From the NCBI GenBank assembly GCA_021770615.1, contig JAETQR010000052.1, forward strand, positions 1 through 19,498: DNA of 19,498 nucleotides. The letters are read 5' to 3'. Positions within the stretch are counted from its first letter, which is position 1. The number at the start of each line of letters is the position of its first letter. The position numbers were made by a program, and so were the translations under genes. Shown piece by piece: positions 1 to 7,251 of the stretch. The notes under the pieces are model-generated. The model ran no database searches. It was not told where the DNA came from and saw only the letters and a program-made list of their open reading frames with translations. This DNA comes from Lachnospiraceae bacterium. Lineage in GTDB: Bacteria > Bacillota_A > Clostridia > Lachnospirales > Lachnospiraceae.

Positions 1-539
1 CCATCATAACAAACAAGTGGATGATAACCATTGCTTTGATAATGAAAGTTAAAGGCTCTGCCTTCTTGTTTGCCGTATGCATTAAGAAGGGTGGAATCCA
101 GATCCAGAATAACAGCTTGCGGCATCTGGATCCTGTAAATTTTCTTCCGAAGTATTCTGCCGACCGCAAGGAACTGGTTTAAGGTATCTTCATCCATACG
201 GTTAAAGAATCTTGAAACAGTAGGCTGTGATGCAAGGGCATTTTTTTCAAGTATAGACTTGAATACCGGATCATTCGTCAGTTCATCGGAAGCATCATCT
301 TCGAAATAACCGGCAATGACCATATATATCATCTGGAGCAGGTTTTTCTGATCCGTATGGTATCTGAATAATGCAGAATCATTGGTCTTGAAAGCTTTGC
401 CTAATAGCTTATCAATACCAAGTTTGCTTACGAATTCTTTGATGAGAAGTAAGCCTGCATCGGAGGATAAATCTCCTCCATCAAAATTTATTTTAATTTG
501 TCTATTGCTTTCCAATGATAAGGTGTTTACAATACTCAT
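1..539 (-). CDS. IS1380-family transposase, N-terminal part (runs off the left edge)
   Basis: Reading the minus strand from the ATG at 539, about 179 codons are open to the window edge, so only the N-terminal part is visible. The protein starts MSIVNTLSLESNRQIKINFD and contains LSSDAGLLLIKEF, SQPTVSRFFNRM and, near the edge, the first catalytic aspartate in the motif DLDSTLLNAYGKQEG followed by AFNFHYQSNGYHPLVCYD. That last block is characteristic of IS1380-type DDE transposases. A good ribosome binding site (AAGGAG) lies 7 bases before the ATG. The element's left end is at about 624-626, so the leader is roughly 85 bases. Nothing in the visible part is broken, so this copy may be complete and active outside the window; that part cannot be seen. 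Confidence 0.88.
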   Translation of the reverse strand, partial: MSIVNTLSLESNRQIKINFDGGDLSSDAGLLLIKEFVSKLGIDKLLGKAFKTNDSALFRYHTDQKNLLQMIYMVIAGYFEDDASDELTNDPVFKSILEKNALASQPTVSRFFNRMDEDTLNQFLAVGRILRKKIYRIQMPQAVILDLDSTLLNAYGKQEGRAFNFHYQSNGYHPLVCYD

Positions 540-567
540 AAAGGGCTCCTTTTGGGTTATTATTTAA

Positions 568-626
568 GATTCGACACCTTAATTTTACCACATTTGGATG
601 CTCTTTTTTCATTCACTTAATAGGTG
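568..626 (-). repeat. IS1380 left end, copy 1 (inverted relative to 781-836)
   Basis: Read on the minus strand from 626, this begins CACCTATTAAGTGAATG and is the 5' end plus leader of the transposase at 1-539. It matches 781-836 on the plus strand almost base for base over about 52 bases. The differences are one T/C change, one A in a run, and a G/A near the inner end. The two copies point away from each other. Confidence 0.85.
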
Positions 627-703
627 AAAAGCAATATTCCGTTAAAATATAGTATCTATGTGGCTCTCAGCCACTTCCACGGCTGTGTCGTGAATAATCT
701 AGG
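627..703 (+). mobile_element. Right-end fragment of another IS1380-type element
   Basis: The stretch ends CGTGAATAATCTAGG at about 703. This closely matches CGTGAATAATTCAGG at the right end of the deleted copy near 1080. It also contains a small perfect hairpin, GTGGCT-CTC-AGCCAC (about 660-674). I read it as the 3' end of a plus-oriented IS1380 copy whose body is gone, abutting the left end of the minus-oriented copy at about 626. No transposase reading frame is left in it. Confidence 0.5.
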
Positions 704-782
704 TTTATTAATAATAAAGGCATCTTCCAAATATTCCATATACTGTCTAATCGTATTCAAGCTGACTGTTGACTGAATCGCA
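704..782 (-). pseudogene. Fragment of a DUF4143 (AAA ATPase C-terminal) gene
   Basis: On the minus strand about 26 codons read TVSLNTIRQYMEYLEDAFII followed by NK. This is the typical NTI..YLEYLEDAFLI block of the DUF4143 domain found at the C-terminus of many bacterial AAA-type ATP-binding proteins. The frame then runs into IS1380 right-end sequence and stops at 656-658. On the other side it ends at the IS1380 left end at 781-783. No other part of the gene was found in the window. It is a stranded piece between two IS remnants and makes no product. Confidence 0.55.
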
Positions 783-836
783 CCTATCAAGTGAATGAAA
801 AAGAGCATCCAAATGTGGTAAAATTAAGGTGTCAAA
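781..836 (+). repeat. IS1380 left end, copy 2
   Basis: Begins CACCTATCAAGTGAATG and is near-identical to the reverse complement of 568-626. It loses similarity at about 834-838, where the deletion junction with the transposase C-terminal remnant lies. Confidence 0.85.
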
Positions 837-1080
837 TATCAAAACATGCGAAAGCAACGCATTGATACCGTCCGTTTAAAACTGCAGAAGATTGCTGCAA
901 AAGCTGTTCAATCAGCAAGATACATCACATTCAAGCTGTGTAGCAGCTGCCTTATAAGAATAAATTCTATGAGACACTTTCCAATATCAGGTTAATTGAG
1001 TGATGTTATGGCTACAAGTATCTATTTTCAAATTCATGGTACAGTTATCAGCTCAGATAATGTTCCGTGAATAATTCAGG
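783..1080 (+). mobile_element. Internally deleted IS1380 copy (about 300 bp, MITE-like)
   Basis: The segment starts with an intact IS1380 left end (781-836). It then jumps directly to the last ~54 codons of the transposase and its 3' flank, and ends CGTGAATAATTCAGG near 1080. The two ends read inward as CCTATCAAG and CCTGAATTATTCAC, which agree only in the first bases. Everything between the leader and the transposase C-terminus is missing, so the copy has both ends and no enzyme. It could in principle be moved by a transposase such as the one at 1-539. I could not identify a target duplication. The right boundary is uncertain by a few bases. Confidence 0.6.
839..1003 (+). pseudogene. IS1380 transposase, C-terminal remnant with a frameshift
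   Basis: The frame reads YQNMRKQRIDTVRLKLQKIA, then SARYITFKLCSSC. One base is then missing, and the next frame gives PYKNKFYETLSNIRLIE and the stop at 1001-1003. This is the known C-terminal end of IS1380-family transposases. The upstream part of the protein is absent and the frame is broken, so it is not functional. The one-base loss lies in the TGCCTTATAAG stretch at about 948-958. Confidence 0.7.
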
Positions 1081-1151
1081 TTTAGTCATATAAAGGTTGT
1101 ATTATGTCTGAGAAAATACTGATTGTTTGATAATTTGGATTGAAATGATAA

Positions 1152-1631
1152 ATGAATTCTGCTAATATGGAAACGAAATATGTAATTGTGAAACTCAAAA
1201 TGCAATTGAAGTGGATAAGGAGCAAATTGATATATTTGAGAAAAAACTGTTTTACTGTAATTGAAGAATTATGTATTTATGCAGGTTCTGATGAAAAAGG
1301 ATTGACAACTACACATTACACAGCAGCCTTTGATGATGAAGAAAAGCGGGTTACTATTGAGGGTATCAGTGATACGAAAAAAGGACATGACTTTATTTAC
1401 TTAACATTGGAAGAAGTTTCTTCGGAGGAATTGAAGCTTATTATCGAAGTAGAAATTAACACAGGCATTCATTTTATTTCTAAAGCTGTTGGCGCTTTAT
1501 TATCAAAACCGATGGAACAGATTATGTGCAAACATATCTATCAGAATTTTGAAGCATTATGTACGGGAAAAGAAACAAAAAGAATGAGTAAGGAAGAATT
1601 GGACTCTCATGCAAAGGATATCTTTTCTTAA
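1152..1631 (+). pseudogene. Unknown protein, probably frameshifted near its start
   Basis: An open frame of 159 codons ends in TAA at 1629-1631. I do not recognise the family. From about residue 36 (TVIEELCIYAGSDEKGL) the sequence looks like a real protein: mixed, acidic, ending SKEELDSHAKDIFS. The first 35 residues are an odd Lys/Leu/Ile run (VKLKMQLKWIRSKLIYLRK), typical of reading out of frame. Over the same bases the next frame gives EICNCETQNAIEVDKEQID then IFEKKLFYCN before stopping. This looks like the true N-terminal part, joined to the rest by an indel near 1255-1263. No ribosome binding site precedes the ATG. The gene is best treated as the frameshifted, 5'-truncated remains of a small soluble protein next to IS debris. 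Confidence 0.5.
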
Positions 1632-1653
1632 TTTTACGCCAAGAAAATTTTAG

Positions 1654-1689
1654 GGGGTAGGTGCGGCTTTCACAAGTCACACCTGCCCC
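1654..1689. terminator. Hairpin between two convergent genes
   Basis: A 10-bp stem (GGGGTAGGTG paired with CACCTGCCCC, one G-T pair) encloses a 16-base loop. On the minus strand it is followed by TAAAATTTTCTT, a weak T tract, so it fits best as the terminator of the 1744-4823 operon. On the plus strand it lies 22 bases after the stop of 1152-1631 and is followed only by TGTTT. Confidence 0.6.
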
Positions 1690-1743
1690 TGTTTAGCACT
1701 ATCTATTTCCGACTAACTTGTCATCTATTGCTACTCCAAATGT

Positions 1744-2949
1744 TCAATATTGCTCCGTGCAATTGAAGTGAATTGTTATCGGACAGATCTCCGCTCTGGT
1801 GCCTACGCGCATATTAGGACCAAAAAGTCCGACCCCCGAAGTGACAATATTGTGCATCTGATCTTTTTTCAGATAACCGCAGGCATTTTCCCACATCAGG
1901 TCAATTGTCAGATTGCCTGGAAACATCTGACCGTCGTGCGTATGGCCGCACAGATCCACATCCACGCCGGCATCCGCCAGTTCCTCAAGTTCTCTCGGTT
2001 CATGTTCAATCACGATCACCGGCTTGGCAAGATCCAGCTTGGCTGTGATTTCCTCCGGAGTCTTACGTTCCTCATCACCTAGGCTGGGTCGCTCATAATC
2101 CGGTCTGCCATACAGATAGAAACTATCGTCAATCAATACTGCTTCATCCTTCAGAAGCCGGATATTAGACTTCTCCATGAATTGATCCATCTCCTGGCTG
2201 CTGCTTTTTCCATCCTCACCGCCAAAGGTAAACCCGGCCAGGATTGGCTCCTGGATATCGTGATTGCCATAGCAGGCATACACGCCATACTTGGACTCAA
2301 TTCCATTTAGGATCCCCGCCAATTTCTCCGGATTTTCCAGCGCTTCATATTCATTATCGAATATATCGCCCGCAATCACTACCAGATCCGCATCTTGCTC
2401 ATTGATCAGTTCCACCATCTTGGTCATATGCGTAATGCCAATATTATAACCAAGATGCAAATCAGCGATTAATACAACATTCAGAGAATCAGCATCTCCT
2501 GCCGATTTGTCAACAGCCACCTCATAAGGTGTTACGCGGATAATTCTTGCATTAATAATTCCCCATATACTGAATACGATAACAGCCACCGCACAGACAG
2601 TCCCTACAGCCGCAAAAAGTTTCTCCGAATGAATCTTGCGGATACTTTCTCTCTGCACCAAGCATAATAACAGACGGACTATCTCTGCAACCACAACAGC
2701 CAGCACCAGATACAGCAGAACACCCAGCCAATAATTGCTGATCAGTTTCATGATCCTTTTTGCCTGCCCAGCTGTCATGACAAATGCAATAGGAATAGAA
2801 AATACAAAAAAAGCATAAACCAAATTTACAACTATACGCACCGACCGTTTCTTGAATACCGGAGTACATGTGCCTGCCCATTTTAAGATCCGAAATAAAA
2901 GATATCCGTTTACCAGAAAATATGCCGGTGCCAAATACAGTGCTATCAT
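1744..2949 (-). CDS. Membrane-anchored metallophosphoesterase (YkuE-like)
   Basis: A 401-aa protein with a membrane N-terminus and a calcineurin-like phosphoesterase domain. Hydrophobic segments lie at roughly residues 2-20, 40-60, 73-98 and 112-132. The catalytic domain starts at about 155 and shows all the dimetal-site motifs in order: ADLHLGY (Asp163, His165), GDIFDNE (Asp195), YGNHDIQE (Asn229, His230), EHEPRE (His316) and CGHTHDGQMFPGN (His336, His338). The layout is that of YkuE/YaeI-type enzymes, some of which act on lipid-linked phosphoesters; the substrate here is unknown. Topology suggests the domain follows the last membrane segment, but its side of the membrane is not certain. Its ATG overlaps the stop of the upstream gene (ATGA at 2946-2949), so the two are translationally coupled. 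A hairpin terminator follows at 1654-1689. Confidence 0.88.
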   Translation of the reverse strand: MIALYLAPAYFLVNGYLLFRILKWAGTCTPVFKKRSVRIVVNLVYAFFVFSIPIAFVMTAGQAKRIMKLISNYWLGVLLYLVLAVVVAEIVRLLLCLVQRESIRKIHSEKLFAAVGTVCAVAVIVFSIWGIINARIIRVTPYEVAVDKSAGDADSLNVVLIADLHLGYNIGITHMTKMVELINEQDADLVVIAGDIFDNEYEALENPEKLAGILNGIESKYGVYACYGNHDIQEPILAGFTFGGEDGKSSSQEMDQFMEKSNIRLLKDEAVLIDDSFYLYGRPDYERPSLGDEERKTPEEITAKLDLAKPVIVIEHEPRELEELADAGVDVDLCGHTHDGQMFPGNLTIDLMWENACGYLKKDQMHNIVTSGVGLFGPNMRVGTRAEICPITIHFNCTEQY

Positions 2950-4823
2950 GCCTCACCTTTCTGACAACTGTCCAGCATTTCAAACGGATCCATTATAGAA
3001 GCACCTGTATAATCCGTAATTCCCTTACCTATATTCGGATGTTTCTTTGAATAGATCTCATCACCGCTAAAGGCAATCAATAAGAGCATGCAGAGCGGAA
3101 CCGCATAGCTGTATTTTATTCTTCTCAGAAAATTATCCAGAAACGGAGCCGCTGCATACACGATCGCCATACCGCCTACGCCGAACACCAGCAGTCCTTC
3201 CGCACAGATGCGTCCATGGAGATTCAGAAAATATCCGCTGTAATCCCACCATTTCTGTCCGCCGTGTGTAATCTCCAGATAATATGCGGTAAAATATTCC
3301 ACACAGCCGCATAGAATTACTGTAGCAAAAAACTCCAACACCGGTTTCTTCCGGAACTTATTCAAAATAACCAGGATCAATATGCCTCCTGTACCATAGA
3401 TCGGCAACCACGGACCGTGCAGAACACCACGGTTTACAAACTCGCCGTCAGAAATCAGATGAAGACTTACTTCCCATGTCCATCCGATAAACGAAAAAAT
3501 GAAAAAGAGCAAAACCAGCGAAGGAATCGAATAATGGCGGAGATAATTAATATGTTCCACCCTTGCGTTTTTCTGATTCTCCCCTATAACCGATAATCTG
3601 CCAGGATAAGACCTGCCGGCAAGGATCTCCTTTTCTGACTGTATCTTTAGCTTGCGCCTTTCATTTTCCTCGTATTTCTCCTCATCTTTTCTGCTTATGA
3701 GTGCGATACCGAATACATTTGCCACGAACTCTCTGAATCCTGTAAGAGGAATCTTTTCCTCTGGAATCTTCGTCAATTCCATGATATCCTGATATGCTCC
3801 CTCCAAAACTGCCACATCCGCCTTCTCAAACAAATATGTATCATTCATCAGATTGCTTCCTGCTATTTCCTGCTTTTTAGCCAAGGCACGAAGCTGTGCA
3901 TAATACTCTGAATATGTAGCCACCTTATACGGATTCACATAAAACAGGTTCACAATACCCAAGGTGAGACCTCCAAGGAGCATCCATGGAACAAAAGAAA
4001 GTTCATATATGAAGCATTCCATCTTATGCCCCGCCATCATCTTTCTTGACAAAGTAATAGCATCTTTCCAACGGATGTCCGGATTTTCCGCCACAATGTA
4101 CGGAACCATATAATAAGAATATCTTTTTATGATCCCACCCACTATAGTAAGGCACCATAAAGTGTGTAACAGAGACTTCATAAACATGACAACAGACACA
4201 TTCCTCCATCTTTTAACCCGGAGAAATACGAACATTCTCTGTACAGTTACTTTTTCATAGATGCGGCTTTCCAGAAAAATTCTCCTGGAAACTGCCTGAT
4301 ACATATTCGTCAGGAAAAACCACACCAAAAAAGCTGCCAGCAATGCAAGCATAATGGAAACCGCCAAGATCACATCCGTAGCCACTCCCACATTCTGTGC
4401 CGCTTTCATGGCTGTTATGATGATGGAACCAGATGTCACTCCATTGACAAGAGAAGCGAATACACCCCGGCTTCTGCCAAGCGCCTGGTTACCTTCTCCT
4501 GATTTTGTTTCCTGTACTTCCTCATCAATGATGGATTGGGAAGTCTCCTGCGCATGATCAAAGTCTCCAGACAATGCCTGCAGCATCACAGCCACATAAG
4601 TTGCCGTATGGCTTCCTGTGGCAGCACCTGTCGATAAAGTTTCCTGACTTCCGCCATTCTCAGTACTTTCTGATACATCTATCCTGTACTGTTTCACAAA
4701 GTCCAAAGAATATGTGAACTCCGCGCCCAGGAAAGACGCAACCAGACACACTGCAAATAGAATGCCATAATGCTTTTTTACGCTCTGTCTCGCTCTTTTC
4801 TTCACTTCTCTTCTTTTCATCAT
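2946..4823 (-). CDS. DUF975-CmpB fusion membrane protein (putative ABC-type permease)
   Basis: A 625-aa polytopic membrane protein made of two known pieces. Residues 1-320 look like DUF975: the start MMKRREVKKRARQSVKKHYG, a first membrane helix at about 20-37, an extracytoplasmic-looking Ser/Gly/Thr-rich stretch at 50-120, then helices at 150-172, 210-232 and 270-295. A soluble linker, partly charged, spans about 320-430. Residues 430-600 match the 'putative ABC transporter permease' family CmpB: FIGWTWEV, NRGVLHGPWLPIYGTGG, VEYFTAYYLE and WWDYSGYFLNLHGRIC. The family name does not prove transport, since no ATPase gene lies nearby. The start is the first of two ATGs, with GGGG 11 bases upstream. 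It heads an operon with the phosphoesterase gene. Its promoter is at 4880-4908, and an IS66 element has inserted about 40 bases above that promoter. Confidence 0.8.
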   Translation of the reverse strand: MMKRREVKKRARQSVKKHYGILFAVCLVASFLGAEFTYSLDFVKQYRIDVSESTENGGSQETLSTGAATGSHTATYVAVMLQALSGDFDHAQETSQSIIDEEVQETKSGEGNQALGRSRGVFASLVNGVTSGSIIITAMKAAQNVGVATDVILAVSIMLALLAAFLVWFFLTNMYQAVSRRIFLESRIYEKVTVQRMFVFLRVKRWRNVSVVMFMKSLLHTLWCLTIVGGIIKRYSYYMVPYIVAENPDIRWKDAITLSRKMMAGHKMECFIYELSFVPWMLLGGLTLGIVNLFYVNPYKVATYSEYYAQLRALAKKQEIAGSNLMNDTYLFEKADVAVLEGAYQDIMELTKIPEEKIPLTGFREFVANVFGIALISRKDEEKYEENERRKLKIQSEKEILAGRSYPGRLSVIGENQKNARVEHINYLRHYSIPSLVLLFFIFSFIGWTWEVSLHLISDGEFVNRGVLHGPWLPIYGTGGILILVILNKFRKKPVLEFFATVILCGCVEYFTAYYLEITHGGQKWWDYSGYFLNLHGRICAEGLLVFGVGGMAIVYAAAPFLDNFLRRIKYSYAVPLCMLLLIAFSGDEIYSKKHPNIGKGITDYTGASIMDPFEMLDSCQKGEA

Positions 4824-4879
4824 CTTGTTAATCCCCTACTCTTTCTCTTTCCAACTGTTACTTACTGTTATTATTTTAC

Positions 4880-4908
4880 AATATACCATAGGTCCTTCCT
4901 GTTTTCAA
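4880..4908 (-). promoter_or_regulatory. Sigma-A-type promoter for the 4823-1744 operon
   Basis: On the minus strand: -35 TTGAAA (4903-4908), exactly 17 bases, then -10 TATATT (4880-4885). The leader to the ATG at 4823 would be about 50 bases. The promoter lies wholly between the IS66 element and the gene, so the insertion did not remove it. Confidence 0.7.
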
Positions 4909-4939
4909 CATCTCCACTTCTACCATCCAGGGTTGGTTT

Positions 4940-4947
4940 CATGAAAC
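4940..4947. repeat. IS66 target-site duplication, left copy
   Basis: CATGAAAC directly abuts the left end of the IS66 element and is repeated exactly at 7186-7193. Eight bases is the normal duplication length for the IS66 family. It is the right part of a perfect 12-bp palindrome, GTTTCATGAAAC (4936-4947). Confidence 0.93.
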
Positions 4948-5188
4948 GTTACTGTTCAAAGGCATTGTAAAAAATGACGAAATTTAAATTTTTATTTTGT
5001 GGATAACTTTTTGTGGCCGGAAAGACTATGTTGATAGTTTTCCAGCCAATCCTTTTTCTCGTAGTTCTCTCCACAAAAACAGCCATTTTTTATAAATGCG
5101 GCCTTCTATTCATCCTTTTATCCACATGCCCACTTCAAAAAGCAAAAGTTTTCCATAGTTAAATTGCCCATATGGAAATTCACCCGAA

Positions 5189-5218
5189 TTCGCCATTTTT
5201 GTGGCTTTCTGCTATACT
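5189..5218 (+). promoter_or_regulatory. Extended -10 promoter of the IS66 genes
   Basis: TGCTATACT (5210-5218) is an extended -10 (TG-n-TATACT). The -35 region 17-18 bases upstream (TTCGCC) is poor, as is common for extended -10 promoters. It lies 25 bases before the ATG at 5243. Confidence 0.5.
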
Positions 5219-5242
5219 ATTGTTGGAAAGAGAGGGGATACC

Positions 5243-5407
5243 ATGAGTACGGATTTGAAGAAAGAGATTGCCATGCGCGATGAACTGCTCGCAGGCCAGG
5301 AAAGGGAACTACGTCTCCAAAGCAAACTGATAGAGGAGCAGAAAGAAATGATCGAATTCCTTCAGGAACATATCTCTAAAATAACGGATATCATTAACAA
5401 CGCATAA
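5243..5407 (+). CDS. Small coiled-coil accessory ORF of the IS66 element
   Basis: A 54-aa protein starting MSTDLKKEIAMRDELLAGQE. The ATG at 5243 has a good ribosome binding site (GAGAGGGG, 5-6 bases away). An in-frame GTG at 5201 lies upstream of the promoter's -10 and is unlikely to be used. Nearly the whole chain is predicted to be one charged helix (RELRLQSKLIEEQKEMIEFL) with hydrophobic residues spaced as in a coiled coil. It has no DNA-binding motif and no similarity I can see to IS66 TnpA or TnpB. It sits 22 bases before the transposase start, so the two are presumably co-transcribed. It may be a helper that pairs with the long coiled coil at the transposase N-terminus; that is inference only. 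It could also be a detached piece of that N-terminal region. Confidence 0.65.
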   Translation: MSTDLKKEIAMRDELLAGQERELRLQSKLIEEQKEMIEFLQEHISKITDIINNA

Positions 5408-5429
5408 TCCATTTACAGGAAGCAGAACA

Positions 5430-7103
5430 ATGATGGATACTTTTGATTACGTAACACTCCAATGCCGCCTCAAAGCCCTGGGGGCAGAAGTGCAGGCATT
5501 TAAGTCCGGTAAAAAATATAAACAGATGAAAATCCTGCATCAGAAAGACATCCATGCCTATGAGCGTAAAGTCCAGAAGCTGCAGGCGGAGCTTTCGCAT
5601 GCCCATAGTGATGCCATTGATATACGTGACCAATGGTTCCAGGTATTTGAGGATATGCAGAAAGAATTCGACCGGAAGCTGGAAGAACTCCTGAAGCTCA
5701 ACCGGGAACTGGAAAAACGGGCTTTGAAGGCCGAACGCCAGAGGGATGATGCTTTAGATAAAATAATCGTATTGCGTCGGCAGTTGTATGAAACCGCTTC
5801 AGAACTGGAAGAGGAAAAAGGCAGGAATTTAAAGCTCCGGGCACAGATGAACCGGGATTATGAAAATTCCTCCATACCATCGTCAAAGACCATCAAAAAG
5901 AAAAAAATTTCCAACAGCCGTGAAAAGACCGGCAGGAAACCGGGCGGACAGCCGGGGCATAAAGGGCATGGAAGAAAAAAGCAGACTCCAACCATGCCTG
6001 CGGTCTTACTGACGCCGCCACAGGAAGTCCTGGAGGATGTAGATTTCAAAAAGACATCAAAAACCATTAAAAAGCAGGCTGTAAGCATCCGCCTTGTCAT
6101 GGAAGTAACAGAATACCATGCAGATGTTTATTATAATTCCAAAACCGGAGAGCGTACCCACGCCCCGTTTCCGCCGGGAGTCGTTGATGATGTGAATTAT
6201 GACGGAAATCTGAAAGCCTTTCTGTTCCTGCTCAATAATGACTGCTGCACCTCCATTGATAAATGCAGGAAGTTCCTGTATGACCTGACAGATGGGAAAC
6301 TGAACATTTCCAAAGGGATGGTCAGCAAGCTCACCAAAGAGTTCGCAAAGAAATCGGAAAAAGAAATAAAAAGAAGCTTTGCGGATATGCTGAAAGCACC
6401 GGTCATGCATACGGACTGCACGAACGCCAGGATAAATGGAAAGAACGCCTATATATTTATCTGTGCCGTACCGGATGGTGATGCGATCTATTTTGCCCGC
6501 GAGAAAAAAGGACATGAAGGCGTACAGGGTACAGTGACCGAAGACTACCAGGGGATTTTGGTTCACGATCACGAAAGTACCTTTTATAACTATGGCAACG
6601 GGCATCAGGAATGCCTTGCCCATGTCCTGAGGTATCTGAAAGCCAGTATAGAGAATGAGCCAGACCGTGAATGGAACAAAAAGATGCGTTCACTGGTACA
6701 GGAGATGATCCATTATAAAAATGGGCTTTCAGATAAAGAAAAGCCGGATGCAGACAAAGTAACAGAATACGAACAACGCTACCGGAAGATACTTGACAAA
6801 GCAAAGGATGAGTATGAGTACATCCCGCCAGACAAGTATTACAGAGAAGGGTATAACCTGTACCGGAGAATGGAGCAATATATGAGTAATCATTTGCTGT
6901 TCCTTCATGATCAGAGAGTACCTGCAACCAATAATCTTGCAGAGCGTCTGCTCAGGAGATATAAAAGGAAACAGACGCAGGCCGTGTCATTTCGGAGTTT
7001 CGACAGTATTGAGTCGCTCTGTCAATGCATGAGCATGCTGTTTGCGATGCGCAAAAATGAAGAAACAAATCTGTTCCATAAAGTATCCAGAATATTGGGA
7101 TAG
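5430..7103 (+). CDS. tnpC: IS66-family transposase
   Basis: A 557-aa DDE transposase, full length for the family. Residues 35-150 form a long charged coiled coil. A basic, Gly-rich linker (GRKPGGQPGHKGHGRKKQTP, about 168-187) matches the segment preceding the core in IS66 proteins. The catalytic core follows, with Asp329 in VMHTDCTNARINGKN, Asp380 in GILVHDHESTFY and Glu505 in ATNNLAERLLRRYKRKQ, the standard IS66 DDE triad. GNGHQECLAHVLRYL (about 399-413) is also typical. The start is ATGATG at 5430, with AGGAAG 9 bases upstream. The frame is intact. It would act on the terminal repeats at 4948 and 7185 and could also mobilise related elements. Nothing truncated or missing was seen. Confidence 0.93.
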   Translation: MMDTFDYVTLQCRLKALGAEVQAFKSGKKYKQMKILHQKDIHAYERKVQKLQAELSHAHSDAIDIRDQWFQVFEDMQKEFDRKLEELLKLNRELEKRALKAERQRDDALDKIIVLRRQLYETASELEEEKGRNLKLRAQMNRDYENSSIPSSKTIKKKKISNSREKTGRKPGGQPGHKGHGRKKQTPTMPAVLLTPPQEVLEDVDFKKTSKTIKKQAVSIRLVMEVTEYHADVYYNSKTGERTHAPFPPGVVDDVNYDGNLKAFLFLLNNDCCTSIDKCRKFLYDLTDGKLNISKGMVSKLTKEFAKKSEKEIKRSFADMLKAPVMHTDCTNARINGKNAYIFICAVPDGDAIYFAREKKGHEGVQGTVTEDYQGILVHDHESTFYNYGNGHQECLAHVLRYLKASIENEPDREWNKKMRSLVQEMIHYKNGLSDKEKPDADKVTEYEQRYRKILDKAKDEYEYIPPDKYYREGYNLYRRMEQYMSNHLLFLHDQRVPATNNLAERLLRRYKRKQTQAVSFRSFDSIESLCQCMSMLFAMRKNEETNLFHKVSRILG

Positions 7104-7108
7104 AGGAG

Positions 7109-7154
7109 AAACCGATGACTGAACTAACTAATAGATAGTTTAAATCATCGGTTT
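7109..7154 (+). terminator. Hairpin after the IS66 transposase
   Basis: A 10-bp stem (AAACCGATGA at 7109-7118, TCATCGGTTT at 7145-7154) starts 6 bases after the transposase stop and is followed by GTTTTA. The loop holds a second small stem (AACTA/TAGTT). It is suited to stopping transcription from leaving the element. Confidence 0.55.
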
Positions 7155-7185
7155 GTTTTAATCAAGCTGACCTCTGAACAGTAAC

Positions 7186-7193
7186 CATGAAAC
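7186..7193. repeat. IS66 target-site duplication, right copy
   Basis: CATGAAAC, identical to 4940-4947, directly after the right terminal repeat. Confidence 0.93.
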
Positions 7194-7251
7194 AGTGACG
7201 AAAAACCTTCTATTGTCGCAAGCAAGCCCGCAGTAGAAACTTCCCTCATTG

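Larger units (their letters stand above)
4948..7185 (+). mobile_element. Complete IS66-family insertion sequence (2238 bp)
   Basis: The left end reads GTTACTGTTCAAAGG and the right end, inverted, reads GTTACTGTTCAGAGG, giving terminal repeats of about 15 bases with one mismatch. The element is flanked by exact 8-bp direct repeats (CATGAAAC). Inside are a small coiled-coil ORF (5243-5407) and a full-length IS66 transposase (5430-7103), both plus strand, then a hairpin. No tnpA or tnpB homologue is present. That resembles the ISBst12-like branch of the family, which relies on the transposase alone. The intact frame, clean ends and identical duplications point to a recent insertion that may still be active. 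The first ~295 bases inside the left end are noncoding and hold the promoter at 5189-5218. Confidence 0.92.

Noticed and set aside
5000..5110. TGTGGATAAC-like and Phe/Lys-rich short repeats inside the IS66 left end, as possible DnaA boxes
   Set aside because: Only isolated partial matches are present, with no cluster or AT-rich unwinding region, and they belong to the element's own noncoding end.
6057..6623. 188-codon open frame antisense to the IS66 transposase
   Set aside because: It lies wholly opposite an intact transposase with clear motifs, has no ribosome binding site and shows no family features.
4880..7186. IS66 insertion as a knockout of the 4823 gene
   Set aside because: The element lies outside the coding sequence and upstream of a complete -35/-10, so the gene can still be transcribed.
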